A stretch of DNA of 13,889 nt from Temnopleurus reevesii (GCA_036244855.1 BQKZ01001831.1:55965-69853); one strand, 5' to 3'; positions 1 through 9,101 are shown, numbered from the stretch's first letter. Notes: generated by a model not told the origin, from the letters alone. Numbers and translations are program-made.

Positions 1-150
1 GCCCATGAGGGGTGTAAATCAAAACTTTGAAAATTCATAACTTTTGAATGGATTATCCGATTTTGCTCAAATTTTCACAGTTTGTTCATCTTATTTTTCT
101 TCATTTAATGAGAGCAATTCAATGTCTGAGTGTAGTTCCCCTTTAAGGAG
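1..150. repeat. Possible dispersed repeat at left edge
   Basis: The first 150 bases read like an interspersed repeat: an AT-rich stretch with ATAACTTTTGAATGG and TCCGATTTTGCTC, ending in AGTTCCCCTTTAAGG. Similar wording is familiar from echinoderm non-coding DNA. No second copy exists in the window and it is cut by the edge, so this is a weak call based on general resemblance. Confidence 0.25.
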
Positions 151-318
151 GAGTCATACGAGAAACTGAAGGGTAAGGATCGACGGAGGGGGACAACAAA
201 TGGTAGAAGAAAGTTAAATGGGATCAGGGATCAATTCTAAACGGTAAACCGTATTTTTGTGAACCTTGACAGGAAGACAAAGGCGAAAAGGAGGAAGAGA
301 GAGAAAAATGAAGAAAAA

Positions 319-375
319 GAAGAAGAAGAAGAAGAAGAAGAAGAAGAAGAAGAAGATCGAAGAAGAAGAAGAAGA
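319..375. repeat. (GAA)n microsatellite, interrupted
   Basis: An almost pure GAA/AAG triplet run covers 319-356. ATC interrupts it and it resumes to about 375, inside a wider purine-rich strand from roughly 265 to 405. The poly-Lys and poly-Leu/Ser reading frames across it are repeat artefacts, not genes. Confidence 0.9.
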
Positions 376-380
376 AAAAG

Positions 381-1660
381 AAATGAAAGGAAAAAAGGGG
401 GAACAAATCCACAGCTCACTGTGCGCCCCTTTTAATTTGTTACGGTTTCCAGCAGAACAAATCGGCTAGATATTTGAATCTTTCCCCGAAACTATTACTA
501 AAAATTAACGTTGCCTATAAGTTTCAGGAAACGTGTGGCAAATCATTTTAGTTGTGCCGTACTGTAGGTTAAGAGGTATGCTCTAGTATCGAAGATTCAA
601 AGAGTGTGAATCTAGGGGTTTCTGGTTTTTTTTATAACTCCTATTCATATAGAAATCTTCTCGTGAACAAAACCTTTAGCATAAAAGTATTTATCTACAA
701 AACAAGTTGGCACAAATTAATCTTCTGTTGCAGGATGCCATGGAGGCAATAGTCATGCAATTTTGTTCCGCAGGAATCAGGATATACGATTTACCAATGA
801 CACCAGTCCCTTGGCAATTAAGGACCACGAAGCTGACTAGTCAAAAAGAAGTTAAAAGTTAATATACAAAATGTCACAACTCTTTTTCTCACGTCACTCC
901 GAAGAGGCTCCGAAGATTCCCTTGCTCTCGAGCACTCGCCAAAATTTGTGATAGCATAGCGCGGGTCACCGGCGCGTAACCTCTGCTTTGTGCACGTTAT
1001 ACGTGATATCTACGTAAAGCATTGAGGTATATAGCCGTTCGACTCATAACTTAAATTTTAACTTCTCAAAACTAATTTAGTAAATGTAAAAGCATTGCTA
1101 TCAATTCATAATAATGTTTTGTACAGAAATATATTTTTAGTATGTTTTACAAATTCAGAAACAAACTAAGAATATTATTATATCGTATGTGAATGTATTT
1201 TTATCAGCAACACATGACGCTCTGAGAACTGAAGATTTCGAGAAACAAGAAGTGCCAATTTGACAATGAAGATTTTACTAATGATTCGTACAAAGTGCAT
1301 TCGAATGCATAGTTTATGGGAGTGATGGAAGGATGGAGAGTGGATACTGTCCATTGATACAGATATGCAGTGAGCTTAATTATATAAGTAATTATAAAGA
1401 ATGAAACAGTATTTGAACATTGTACATAAAATAGATTATTTTAGGAATTTTACTTATTACAGTTTATACAGCGTATACAGAGATGAGCTACTGGTCATTT
1501 GTACCAGGGTAGATTAGAATGAACTTATCAAAATAAATCAATATAGTTTCGGTTAAAGAAACACAAAATTTTGATTCATTTGATTCTCAGTTATTTTTAA
1601 GTATTTTTTTTTCGTTTCGTTTGCAGTGTCTTCTATCAAAATTTGCAAGTGTCTAAATTG
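381..1660. other. Upstream intergenic DNA, no supported gene
   Basis: This is AT-rich sequence with no long ORF and no recognised RNA. A short CpG-bearing island sits at about 890-1020 (ACGTCACTCC, GCGCGGGTCACCGGCGCG). A 42-codon open stretch at 734-862 follows a TTCTGTTGCAG acceptor-like sequence, but its peptide matches nothing I know. Everything else here looks like ordinary non-coding DNA. Confidence 0.5.
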
Positions 1661-1681
1661 GCACCTACATGCGACCCCATA

Positions 1682-1689
1682 TGACGTCA
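1682..1689. promoter_or_regulatory. Perfect CRE palindrome (ATF/CREB site) upstream of ALYREF
   Basis: TGACGTCA lies about 180 bp before the ALYREF ATG, inside a stretch (about 1661-1795) richer in CpG than its surroundings. Full CRE palindromes bind CREB/ATF bZIP factors and are common near transcription starts of housekeeping genes. No TATA box is evident. The transcription start is probably between this site and 1869, but I cannot place it. Confidence 0.5.
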
Positions 1690-1869
1690 TTTTTAATTTT
1701 ATTGTTCTCGTTTTTCAGCTTTCGAACTGACGCCAAATTCGCGTACTGTATGTGCAGCGCCAACCCTCTTCCAACGGTCTCGCGTGTCAACGAATTATAA
1801 TAATTGTAGGGACTAATTTCACTTTAATTTCTTCGATTTGAGTGCCTGGAAAGGGCAAAATACGGCATC
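1690..1869 (+). promoter_or_regulatory. ALYREF: Probable ALYREF core promoter and 5' UTR
   Basis: This 180-bp stretch separates the CRE palindrome from the start codon. It contains CpG-bearing sequence (CGAACTGACGCC, TTCGCG, GGTCTCGCG) that stands out from the AT-rich flanks, then an AT-rich leader ending GGCATC before the ATG. A TTTTTCAG at about 1712-1719 could be a splice acceptor if an upstream non-coding exon exists. I see no firm evidence for one. Placing the promoter here is inference from position and composition. Confidence 0.4.
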
Positions 1870-2103
1870 ATGAGCGTTGACAAGATTGATATGAGTCTTG
1901 AAGATATTATCAAGACAAACAAACAAGGTCGGGGCGGAAGAGGAGGAAGAGGAAGAGGTGGAAGCCGCGGCAGAGGACGAGGGAGCGGAGGCGGTGGAGG
2001 ACGTGGGGCCCGGGGAGGCCGAGGCGGAGGAGGCGGCGGTGGACCGATGAGGAGACAAAGAGGTGGTGTCGGTGGTGCTGGCAGACCTGCGCCTTACACA
2101 CGG
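1870..2103 (+). CDS. ALYREF: ALYREF coding exon 1: N-terminal UAP56-binding motif and RGG arm
   Basis: It encodes residues 1-78. The ATG at 1870 lies in a favourable context (A at -3) and starts [18 protein letters not shown], the family's N-terminal helicase-binding motif. An Arg/Gly-rich stretch follows ([18 protein letters not shown]), then runs of four to seven glycines, typical of the RNA-binding arm and a usual target of arginine methylation. The exon ends ...PAPYTR with donor GTAACT at 2104, phase 0. Reading through the donor adds [11 protein letters not shown] and a stop at 2137-2139, a shadow of retained intron. Its GC content is far above the flanking DNA, as expected for Gly/Arg codons. 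Confidence 0.95.
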
Positions 2104-5100
2104 GTAACTAAATTCTTACTAAGATTGACCTACATTTGAGATGTCTTTTAAACATGAACAAACTGTGACTTGACTTGTAATCTAACTTAAGAAATAGATG
2201 TAGAAGAGGCCTCTAAACTGCAATTTGGATAAAATTTGAAAATGGAAAAAATTATAAAAAAGTAATGTCGTAAACTCGGACTTGGAGGTCAACTTTTTTT
2301 TTATTCGTGACAATTTGGAAGCGGTATGATGGAAGTCTAAAATTTTATAAAGGCCCGCACCTCATTTCTGAGCGAATACATAACCATCTAACCATCATAA
2401 CTATCTGGTTTTGAACACTCGAAGGAAAATATTCTGAAGATCATTAAGAAATAAAAATTAAGTAGAAAAAAGCACCACAAATGACAAAGCCAAAGGCACA
2501 AATATCGACCAGAAACAGTTTCTAATGACGTCTTACTGCCGTATATTTTGGAACACATTTAAAGGCACTCACTGCTCTTTGCCGAGCAAATAAAGGACAA
2601 TCATAAAATGTTATTGCTGTATTTTTTACTTACTAATGTCACATAAATTCTATAGATTAATAATATAGATTAATATGAAATAGCATAACATCATTGGGAT
2701 TGGTAAAAACTTGCGATTGTGTTCGATTCTTAGTCTTAGAGCAACAAATTATAGTCGCATAAGCTTCCTTAGTCCCATGCGTAGACAATTCACAGAGTTT
2801 GACCAGCGCGTATTTGGCCATAAACACAATGCGCATGTTGGATGCGTGCCTTTTTATTACGCGGGCCTTTATGTGAGCGGACCATTATAGCTATTGATTT
2901 ATTTTTTAACTATAGGAATAGGATCTTCTTCTTCTTCTTCTTCCAATGTGAGTACATTCCTCTGGAAAGAGTAATATCGTACTTTGTGCGGTACTTGTGT
3001 GAAAAGTTGTATTATTGAGCTCCAAATTAGACTTTATTTATACAAAAGTTTGTGCTGAAAGTGCTCCTTGTGCGAGTAAAAACGGACTCCTCCTTCTAGT
3101 CCTTGCGCAGCGTCAACCCTACCAGTCGTCTTCTGAATACTTCAAGCGAAGACGATGATGTGACATTGGCAGGGAGATCGTTCCACAGGCAGATGACACT
3201 GGGAAAGAAGGAGTGTTGAAAGCTGTTGAGTCTGCACCGCTGATGAAGAAACTGAGCTGGTCTTCGTCCAGACGATCTTGTTGCTGGGTATAGGTAAGGT
3301 GGTTCAGGAGGGATGGCAACCAAACCGAGAAGTATTCTGTATAGCATGGTGACTTTGACGTGGGCCCTTCTCTCGTGGAGTGTCTGCCATTTCAGTGATT
3401 GGAGCATCTGGGTCACACTGTGTCTGGGATGGTAGTCTCCTATGCAGAATCGAGCAGCTCTTCTCTGAACCATATCGAGGCGTGAGATTTGTTCTTGAAC
3501 GTAGGGGTCCCAAACAGATGAAGAGTAGTCGAGGATAGGTTGAACATAGGTCACATAGGCCTGTTCCTTAACTTTCTTTGGGCAGCCACGTAGGTTTCTC
3601 TGAATGAATCCTCGAGTGCTATTAGCTTTCTTACAGGTGTAGTCAATGTGAGGCTTCCAGCTAAGCTTGGAGTTGATGTGCACTCCGAGATACTTGGCGT
3701 TGTCAACTAGAGGTAGTTCAAATCCATGCAAGGAGTATACAGATCGAACAATGTTCTTCACCTTGTTGGTTACTCTGAGTACTTCACACGTTATCCTTGG
3801 AATTCCCAAGAAGAAATCAAACATGTTAAACCATCTTTTTGTTTTTGATCGGTGATTATGCACTTTCATATCCAACGGCACTGCTGCCGATGTACATACG
3901 AAGGGACGCTTAAAGAACGAGGCATCTCCGTACTCGCGACTGGATACGAAAGTGTATTAGCACCGCTTGGTCTACATCCTTTGTTTGTTTTGGTTGTGTC
4001 TATGATCATTTACTTTGTGGATATGCGGTACAGGGAATAATTTGCTTTTCACATTTGATTAGCAGTTTTAGAGTAGACTTTGAGGCCATAGGAAACATTT
4101 TGAAAAATTTTCTGTATTGTCAAATATGTGAAAAAGTTGCTAAACAAATCATCTTTTGTGGAGCAATGATGCTAACATGCATAGCAAATTGCTTCATGCG
4201 GTAATCCTCCCATGAGCAATGTCAATGTAAAGTTTGGCAGATGCATGCATTCTAAATTTAACAGAACGTTGGTGTTCCATTCCAGTAAGAATTTATTTTG
4301 TTACAAGTTCGTCTGAGGGTAAGCTGATATTGATAGGAAATTCGGTAATAGAAGTAGGATCCCGATTTTCCCTAACGTTAAAAAGCTTCCCAAGTGATAA
4401 GTACATGTAACTTGACGATGATGTGGTCAATTCTATGCCGTATTTGTGATGTAACTTGTCACATATTTTACTCCGGGCTCCATCTTTTCTTTTGCAGCCT
4501 AAACAGATGCCCGACCAATGGCAGCATGATATGTACAGTGAAGGAGGAGCTGGTATGAGAAGACAGTCTGGAGGTATGGCAGGCATCTCTTCAAATGCCC
4601 CTGGAAAGCTGCTCGTTTCAAATCTGGATTTTGGTGTTTCAGATAATGATATTCAGGTTTGTATTCAACAGAGGTTAAAATTTATTTGAGTAACCCCAAT
4701 AGCAATCTCAGAACAGAAATATAAAAGTTAGCTTATGCCCAGTCACATAGAAGCCCTGGCTGAACATGATTCAACACACTGCTTTGTTCTGAGGCAGCTA
4801 ACTGTGAACTGAATAGAGTCATGTTCCATCCAGTTTCTTCTGGGTCTTCTCTGTGACTAGGGCGTTTCCTGCAAATTACTCTTTAATAATCATCATTGTC
4901 AAAGTGTTCCAAGTAATATAATCCTAAATTCCTACTTTCTTTACAAGTAAATCTGATCAATTGTTGTGGCACCAGCAACCCATTGTGTCAGACAAAGGGC
5001 AAATTATTTTTTAGACTACATGCTTATATAGGTAACACATTTTCAGCACTATTTTGTTGAGATATGATTATTATTTATCATGCATAGGGGTGTTGTAAGT

Positions 5101-8100
5101 TTCATGCAAAGATTCTTCAAGCAGTGGGCCATGGCCCAGTAAGAGTAGTCTTTCAATTTTCAATTGCTCACAACTTTCTTTCAAAACCCCATTATTGTCA
5201 TGCTCTGAAGTCTAAATGATACCAATTTATAAACTAAATTATTCACAGTATAATGGATTTTTTTACCCCCACAGGAACTGTTTGCAGACTTTGGAAGTCT
5301 AAAGAAAGCCGCAGTACACTACGACAGAACAGGAAGAAGTCTTGGCACAGCAGACGTTATCTTTGAGAGAAGAGTCGATGCCATGAAGGCAATCAAACAG
5401 TACAACCAGGTTCCATTAGATGGTATGTATTTTTTTTCATCATATTAAATGTTTTTTTTTTTATCTTACACCTCTATAATTTAAGTTTCAAGTCAGAGCA
5501 ATTCAAATGGAATTTAAAGCTATTCATAATTATTGTTGATTATTTTGATAATGATTTATTATTGATGATTAGTTGGAATGGTATGATGACAAAGAGAAAA
5601 TGAATAATAGTTCACCAAATTTGAAAATCGCTTTTCTTACCATTTGAATTTGAACCTTGCTTATTATTGTAGACATGCCCAAAAATTGGTTTAGTCAATA
5701 TACAATAAAATCAACAATTAGTTGGCTACAATTGTGAATCTCTCAGGCATATTGTTTTATATCTTCAGTGAAGTTTAGTTGATATCTGTATTATTATTTT
5801 TTTTTTGTTGATTTTGTCTTGATATCTCTGTATAATACCATTTCAAATGTAACAATGATATGAAATGAGTGAATACTTTCTCGTTTTGGATTATGTTTAA
5901 ATGTAATTATTATATTTTGTTCATTTTCTAATCTTCTTCAACAGGTCGGCCTATGAATATTCAGTTCATTGCGTCAGCCAATGAGATTGATTCAAGCCCC
6001 ATGCAGTCAAGACCGTAAGATTTCTTTCACTTTCTTTCTGAGGCATAGGGTTGAAGTTGGCTAGTGAATTCTTTATCAGTGTCTTCTTTGCCAAACTTTC
6101 CATTTTTGATATGCAAAGTTTAAAAGTATTATAAAAAAGATCCAATGATGTTTAGCAAATTTCATGAGAGAGTTGGAATATATCTTTTCTTGAAGAAGTG
6201 CTTTAACCCTTTGGATGAGATAGGCTTTTACAGAAGCTGGTCATGGTGTTAATACTGTGAAGCCCAGATTATGAAGTAAAAACTCAACCACTGAATATAT
6301 ACAGAACAAAACTTTGATAATAGGAATGAGGAAAGTCATGCCTTTCGTAGACATATTCACTGAATAGCTATCAATAATCATAATGTTAGGAAACGATTAA
6401 AACGCGATATCAATGTAGAGGACTGTACCCATTTACCTAACATCGATGATATGTGTTCAACATAGCAGAGTAAGCTGTTGGCCTGCACACAAAGTGTTAA
6501 ATCCACTTTCAAGTTGGTCGTTGTATGAATGGTAGAGAGAAAAGGTTCCCTGTGCTAAAATTGAAGAGAATAAAACTGGGTAACAATGGGGAGAGCAAGA
6601 TCCTTGACATCCCAGTCTTTCAATTGAAACGGTGCTATATCTCAAACTGATAAGGATTATTGTTGGTCAAAAATCTAAAGGCTGTCATACAAAGGGATAA
6701 CACTTTAAGGATGTACTGGTAATCATGCATCCTGGTTTTTATTTCGTTCTTGTGGAGAGAGTGATTACATTTCTTTGTGTCAAGGTGCCAGATTATAGAT
6801 ATCCCTAGTGTTGGGGTATTATAGGGTCCTGTGCTGATGTTGTTAAAAGCCCATAGTAATTAGGTTGATATTTCTTCAGTTAATTTTTTAATTATGTATA
6901 GGTGGCCTGAGAAATTACTCAACATAATGATGGATATTGAAAAGATTGAATTCTTACAAGTCTTGCTCATTATAATGCTGAGATTTGCTTGAAAAAACAA
7001 CATAAATACCATTTATATTACAGTCTGTAAACATATTCACAAAGAGTTCATGTAGTTAATATTATGTCACCAAAGTGCAGCTCTTCTTATTATTTCCATT
7101 ACAAGAAATTTTAGACGTTTTTATCATCCAGGGAACTTAGAAACTCTGTGTATGAACTGTGGGTAAAAAAAAAGCTTGTTGTTAAACAAGTTAAGCTGTT
7201 TTTTTTACATTGTTGTCGACCTGCTGCTTCAAAGGATGCCATAGATCATCAGATCTGTATTATTGTTTCGCTGAAATTCGATGACGATTTCTCCCATTTA
7301 CATGGAATAGTTTGGTTTATTTATGATTTTAATTATATTGATGCAACTTTTTTAAACCACGAGCATCTGCTTACATATAGAATATTGCTTTCTGATATTT
7401 TCAAACATTGGATTGCAATATGATGAGAGATGGTAAAAAACACTGCCAAAGCTGGCGATCCAATAGCAGCTGGATCTGCTTCCCACCTAAGCTTGGGTAA
7501 TATACACCAGAATTTGTTTGTGTGGCCGTATTGTTATTAAAGGTAACACTGCCTGGTATATAAATTCGATCTGGTTGATAAAGAAAAGAGACAGAAATAA
7601 CGCAGGATTTTGCTAAAATTTTTGCTCATTTGCCACCAAGTTGCTAAAATGTTGACTCATAAGAATGCTTATAGACTTCAGTACAAATATGTTTAAAACA
7701 TGACCATTATAAGCTGTCATGATACGTCATTAGGTGTGAATTTGCAAAAAATTTGGCTTCTATACAATAGCAATTTTTATAATTACTTTACCGTTATTTG
7801 ACCAAGTGACCTTGGATTCTCCTTTTTATCCTGCAGGAGGCCGCAGATGAGTGGTGGTGGAGGCAGGCAAGGTGGCGACGGAGGAGGAAGGGGTGGTCAA
7901 CGTCGTAATCAAGGAGGCTACAACCAAGGAGGTGGTGGTGGATACAACCAGGGAAGACGAGGCGGTGGAGGAGGAGGCCGAGGAGGGATGAGGGGGCGTG
8001 GTACACGAGGAAGGGGAAGGGGACGAGGAGGAGGAGGAGGAAACAAGCCCACGCCAACTGCGGCCGAGCTGGATGCTGAATTAGATGCCTATAACTCTCA

Positions 8101-9084
8101 GGTGAGCACCAACGCTGACAATCTCTAATGCTATATAATCCCCTCAAAACCGTTTTTGTAACTTGAGTTTAGAAAAATATCGGTTTCTTTATGTCAGATT
8201 GTGTTGCGTTACTGAAAAGAGTGTTTACTTCCGTAAAATATTGTTTTTACTGTTTTCACCCTTCATTCCACAGCATAGTAAAAGTTGCAATCTGTACACT
8301 CATTTACTGCAGTCTCACAACAAAACTATTGATTTGGTGCTTGATTTAGTGAATGGATGAACTTGAATGCAATATTCACTGTATGAAGTTTGTGTAGGTG
8401 AATTGTTAATGATATATTGCAGTGATGCAAACTGATGATATTTGAAGATTATGTAATTGTATTGGTTCTGATATAATCTTGACAACCGTTCTGATATTGC
8501 CTATGTATGTATGAATTATTATGTCTTCTGAGTATACATGGATACAGCAATATGTATGATTGAATTCAGTTTGACTCCAGCTTAGGAAAGTGAAAATGAA
8601 TAATTGTAAGAGCCTTTGCATCCTTTCAAATAGCAATTTTGCTTGTAAGAGATAAATGTTTATGTGTTTCATTTTATTTGCATAATTTATAGTGCTTTAT
8701 CAATTTTGGTTATCAACAGATCATTAGATCCAATATCAATGAATCAATGGTGGAAGCCTCGTGGTGTAGTGGTTCTGACTCTTGCTTTTCAATCCGAGGG
8801 TTGTAGTTTTGAATCCCACCCATGGCATTGATTTCATTCAGCAACAAATGTATCCACTTAGTGCTGCACTCAATCCAGGTGAGGTGAATAGGTACTGATA
8901 GAAAGAAATTCCTTGAATGCAGTAAGTGCCAAATGATAGCCATGCTATAGCAGGATAACCATGCACAGAGCCCTTAGAAACACTTTGTATTAAGTGCTTT
9001 ACAAATGGTGTGTATTACTATTATTATGATTGCATTAATTTTCTTCTTTTCCACTTTCTCTTCCTTCTGCAGATTGATAGCTAG
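1870..9084 (+). CDS. ALYREF: ALYREF/THOC4 mRNA export adaptor, six coding exons
   Basis: The spliced CDS is join(1870-2103, 4498-4656, 5275-5422, 5945-6014, 7837-8101, 9073-9084), 295 residues. Residues 4-18 ([15 protein letters not shown]) match the N-terminal UAP56-binding motif of the family. Residues 20-77 are an RGG/Gly-rich arm. [13 protein letters not shown] (79-91) matches the conserved WQHD segment. The RRM runs about 115-190, with RNP2 LLVSNL (116-121) and RNP1-like LGTADVIF (154-161). Residues 208-272 are a second RGG-rich arm, and [18 protein letters not shown] (278-295) is the C-terminal UAP56-binding motif. The length is slightly above the vertebrate protein (about 257-264), mainly through glycine-rich arms. 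In known animals ALYREF is a nuclear RNA-binding protein of the TREX complex that binds the helicase UAP56/DDX39B and hands mRNA to NXF1-NXT1. The start ATG has A at -3 and opens directly into the conserved motif. Every junction has GT-AG ends and keeps frame. Identity is near certain; transcript ends are not resolved. Confidence 0.96.
2925..3881 (-). mobile_element. 5'-truncated non-LTR retrotransposon (CR1/L2/jockey-like LINE)
   Basis: The minus strand holds the C-terminal end of a LINE ORF2 (3096-3881), a 3' UTR of about 150 nt with an AATAAA, and a terminal triplet microsatellite that reads (CTT)6 on the + strand at 2925-2942. Short tandem repeats at the 3' end are typical of CR1/L2-type elements. 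The 5' end lies somewhere between about 3790 and 3881: the catalytic YADD block and everything before it are absent, as with incomplete reverse transcription. It is antisense to ALYREF within intron 1. I see no clear target-site duplication. Confidence 0.8.
3096..3881 (-). pseudogene. LINE reverse transcriptase, C-terminal fragment
   Basis: This open frame of 261 codons has no ATG at its 5' limit; the first ATG is codon 5. Homology is clear from about residue 32. CEVLRVTNK, then [71 protein letters not shown] and LWNDLPANV form the canonical thumb/C-terminal block of CR1/jockey-type ORF2 proteins. The palm domain with the FADD/YADD catalytic residues and the endonuclease are missing, so it cannot be active. 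Residues 1-31 look unrelated to the family and may be host flank or decayed sequence. The frame is otherwise unbroken over 230 codons, suggesting a fairly young insertion. Confidence 0.85.
4498..4656 (+). CDS. ALYREF: ALYREF coding exon 2: WQHD segment and start of RRM
   Basis: It encodes residues 79-131. The acceptor is a pyrimidine tract ending TTTTGCAG at 4497; the donor is CAG|GTTTGT after 4656; both ends are phase 0. The exon opens with [13 protein letters not shown]. This is the conserved linker block whose W-x-H-D residues are, as I recall from structural work on human TREX, used to contact the exon junction complex. It closes with [17 protein letters not shown], which is beta-1 and the start of alpha-1 of the RRM and contains RNP2. 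The match to vertebrate ALYREF is nearly residue for residue here. Confidence 0.96.
4657..5274 (+). other. ALYREF: ALYREF intron 2
   Basis: A phase-0 GT-AG intron of 618 bp. It contains the 127-bp foldback element at 4737-4863. The rest is AT-rich with no ORF or recognised RNA. It splits the RRM between its first helix residues (Gln131 and Glu132). Confidence 0.93.
4737..4863. mobile_element. Foldback/MITE-like element in intron 2
   Basis: The left arm (4737-4769, starting GCCCAGTCACATAGAAG and ending ACATGA) is an imperfect inverted copy of the right arm (4819-4863). Its reverse complement starts GCCCTAGTCACAGAGAAG and also ends ACATGA. Matching blocks are GCCC, AGTCACA, AGAAG, CTG and AACATGA, separated by small indels; the loop is about 49 nt. 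Short length, long terminal inverted repeats and no coding capacity fit a non-autonomous DNA transposon. I cannot assign a superfamily, and no target-site duplication is obvious. Confidence 0.6.
5275..5422 (+). CDS. ALYREF: ALYREF coding exon 3: RRM core
   Basis: It encodes residues 132-180 plus the first base of Gly181. The acceptor is CCCCACAG at 5274; the donor GTATGT starts at 5423, leaving phase 1. The peptide runs from [18 protein letters not shown] through [20 protein letters not shown] to KQYNQVPLD. It covers alpha-1, beta-2, beta-3 with the RNP1-like octamer LGTADVIF, and alpha-2. As in other REF proteins, the RNP1 aromatic positions are largely replaced (L, T and V where Y/F is usual). 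This fits the family's weak RNA binding through the RRM, with the RGG arms doing most of that work. Confidence 0.97.
5423..5944 (+). other. ALYREF: ALYREF intron 3
   Basis: A phase-1 GT-AG intron of 522 bp that splits the Gly181 codon. It is very AT-rich with several T-runs (about 5430-5462 and 5796-5807). An ATGATGA at about 5583 resembles a snoRNA C box, but no CTGA D box follows. I see nothing else in it. Confidence 0.93.
5945..6014 (+). CDS. ALYREF: ALYREF coding exon 4: end of RRM and linker
   Basis: It encodes the rest of Gly181 through Arg203 plus two bases of Pro204. The acceptor is TTCAACAG at 5944. The donor is taken as GTAAGA at 6015, leaving phase 2. The peptide is [16 protein letters not shown] followed by [15 protein letters not shown] is the conserved beta-4 strand that closes the RRM. 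The 70-nt exon is short but in frame on both sides. Confidence 0.94.
6015..7836 (+). other. ALYREF: ALYREF intron 4
   Basis: A phase-2 GT-AG intron of 1822 bp splitting the Pro204 codon. It is AT-rich. A 91-codon open stretch at 7148-7423 has no recognisable domain and the amino-acid make-up of translated AT-rich DNA, so I do not call it. I found no inverted repeats, tRNA-like boxes or SINE tail here. Confidence 0.9.
7837..8101 (+). CDS. ALYREF: ALYREF coding exon 5: C-terminal RGG arm and UAP56-binding motif
   Basis: It encodes the last base of Pro204 through Gln292. The acceptor is TATCCTGCAG at 7836; the donor is CAG|GTGAGC at 8102, phase 0. The peptide starts [11 protein letters not shown] and continues as a Gly/Arg/Asn/Gln-rich arm with NQGGYNQGG and GYNQGRRGG repeats and an [17 protein letters not shown] block. 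It ends in [15 protein letters not shown], the conserved C-terminal helix that binds UAP56. If intron 5 is retained, translation goes on as VSTNADNL and stops at 8126-8128, so the conserved helix survives in both forms. Confidence 0.95.
8102..9072 (+). other. ALYREF: ALYREF intron 5
   Basis: A phase-0 GT-AG intron of 971 bp with donor GTGAGC and a strong acceptor tract (about 9037-9070, nearly all pyrimidine) before CAG. Its 3' third is occupied by the SINE at about 8747-9030. The first 640 bp are AT-rich, with no gene I can support. Confidence 0.85.
8747..9030 (+). mobile_element. tRNA-derived SINE in intron 5
   Basis: The 5' head is tRNA-like. GCCTCGTGGTGTAGTGGTT contains an A-box-like TGGTGTAGTGG at 8762-8772. 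A B-box-like GTTTTGAATCC follows at 8806-8816, with two mismatches to GGTTCGANTCC. The body is unique-looking. The 3' part, ATTAAGTGCTTTACAAATGG then TGTGTATTACTATTATTATG, is the kind of tail seen on echinoderm and other marine invertebrate SINEs. It is not a working tRNA: the arms do not fold cleanly and the element is about 280 bp long. It is in the sense orientation and ends about 45 nt before exon 6. Confidence 0.75.
9073..9084 (+). CDS. ALYREF: ALYREF coding part of exon 6: IDS and stop
   Basis: After a long pyrimidine tract and CTTCTGCAG ending at 9072, the exon reads ATT GAT AGC TAG. The protein therefore ends ...AYNSQIDS. Vertebrate ALYREF ends with a very similar acidic/serine tail (MDTS), which supports this acceptor over read-through of intron 5. 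Only 12 nt of this exon are coding; the rest is 3' UTR. An ORF finder would miss it and would wrongly end the protein at 8128. Confidence 0.85.
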   Translation: MDS

Positions 9085-9101
9085 AGCCTGTGGCGCTGTG
9101 A

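Larger units (their letters stand above)
2104..4497 (+). other. ALYREF: ALYREF intron 1
   Basis: A phase-0 GT-AG intron of 2394 bp, the longest in the gene. It hosts the antisense LINE fragment at about 2925-3881. The left part (2104-2920) and right part (3882-4497) are AT-rich, without ORFs or RNAs I recognise. First introns are often long and may hold enhancers; I see no clear factor-site cluster. Confidence 0.9.

Noticed and set aside
734..862. Possible terminal exon of an upstream gene: TTCTGTTGCAG followed by 42 open codons and TAA
   Set aside because: The peptide (DAMEAIVMQFCSAG...) resembles no family I recognise, 42 open codons are easily random, and no upstream exon is visible.
1819..2101. 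Minus-strand Ser/Ala-rich and Leu/His-rich frames opposite exon 1
   Set aside because: They are shadows of the GC-rich Gly/Arg codons of ALYREF exon 1.
7148..7423. 91-codon + strand frame in intron 4
   Set aside because: Its composition is that of translated AT-rich DNA, no domain is seen, and it lies within a well-supported intron.
7794..8147. 117-codon minus-strand frame opposite exon 5
   Set aside because: It is the antisense shadow of the Gly/Arg-rich exon 5 of ALYREF.
8422..8500. C/D snoRNA-like pattern in intron 5: CTGATGA at 8432, CTGA at 8468 and 8491, short GCAA/TTGC ends
   Set aside because: The C box lacks the required purine at position 1, the terminal stem is only about 4 bp, and the stretches before the CTGA boxes match no rRNA or snRNA target I know. 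Chance is likely in AT-rich DNA.
8756..8825. Functional tRNA gene
   Set aside because: A and B boxes are recognisable but degenerate, the cloverleaf arms do not pair cleanly, and the sequence continues into a SINE body and tail.
8713..8943. 76-codon minus-strand frame
   Set aside because: It lies across the tRNA-derived SINE and has no protein-family features.
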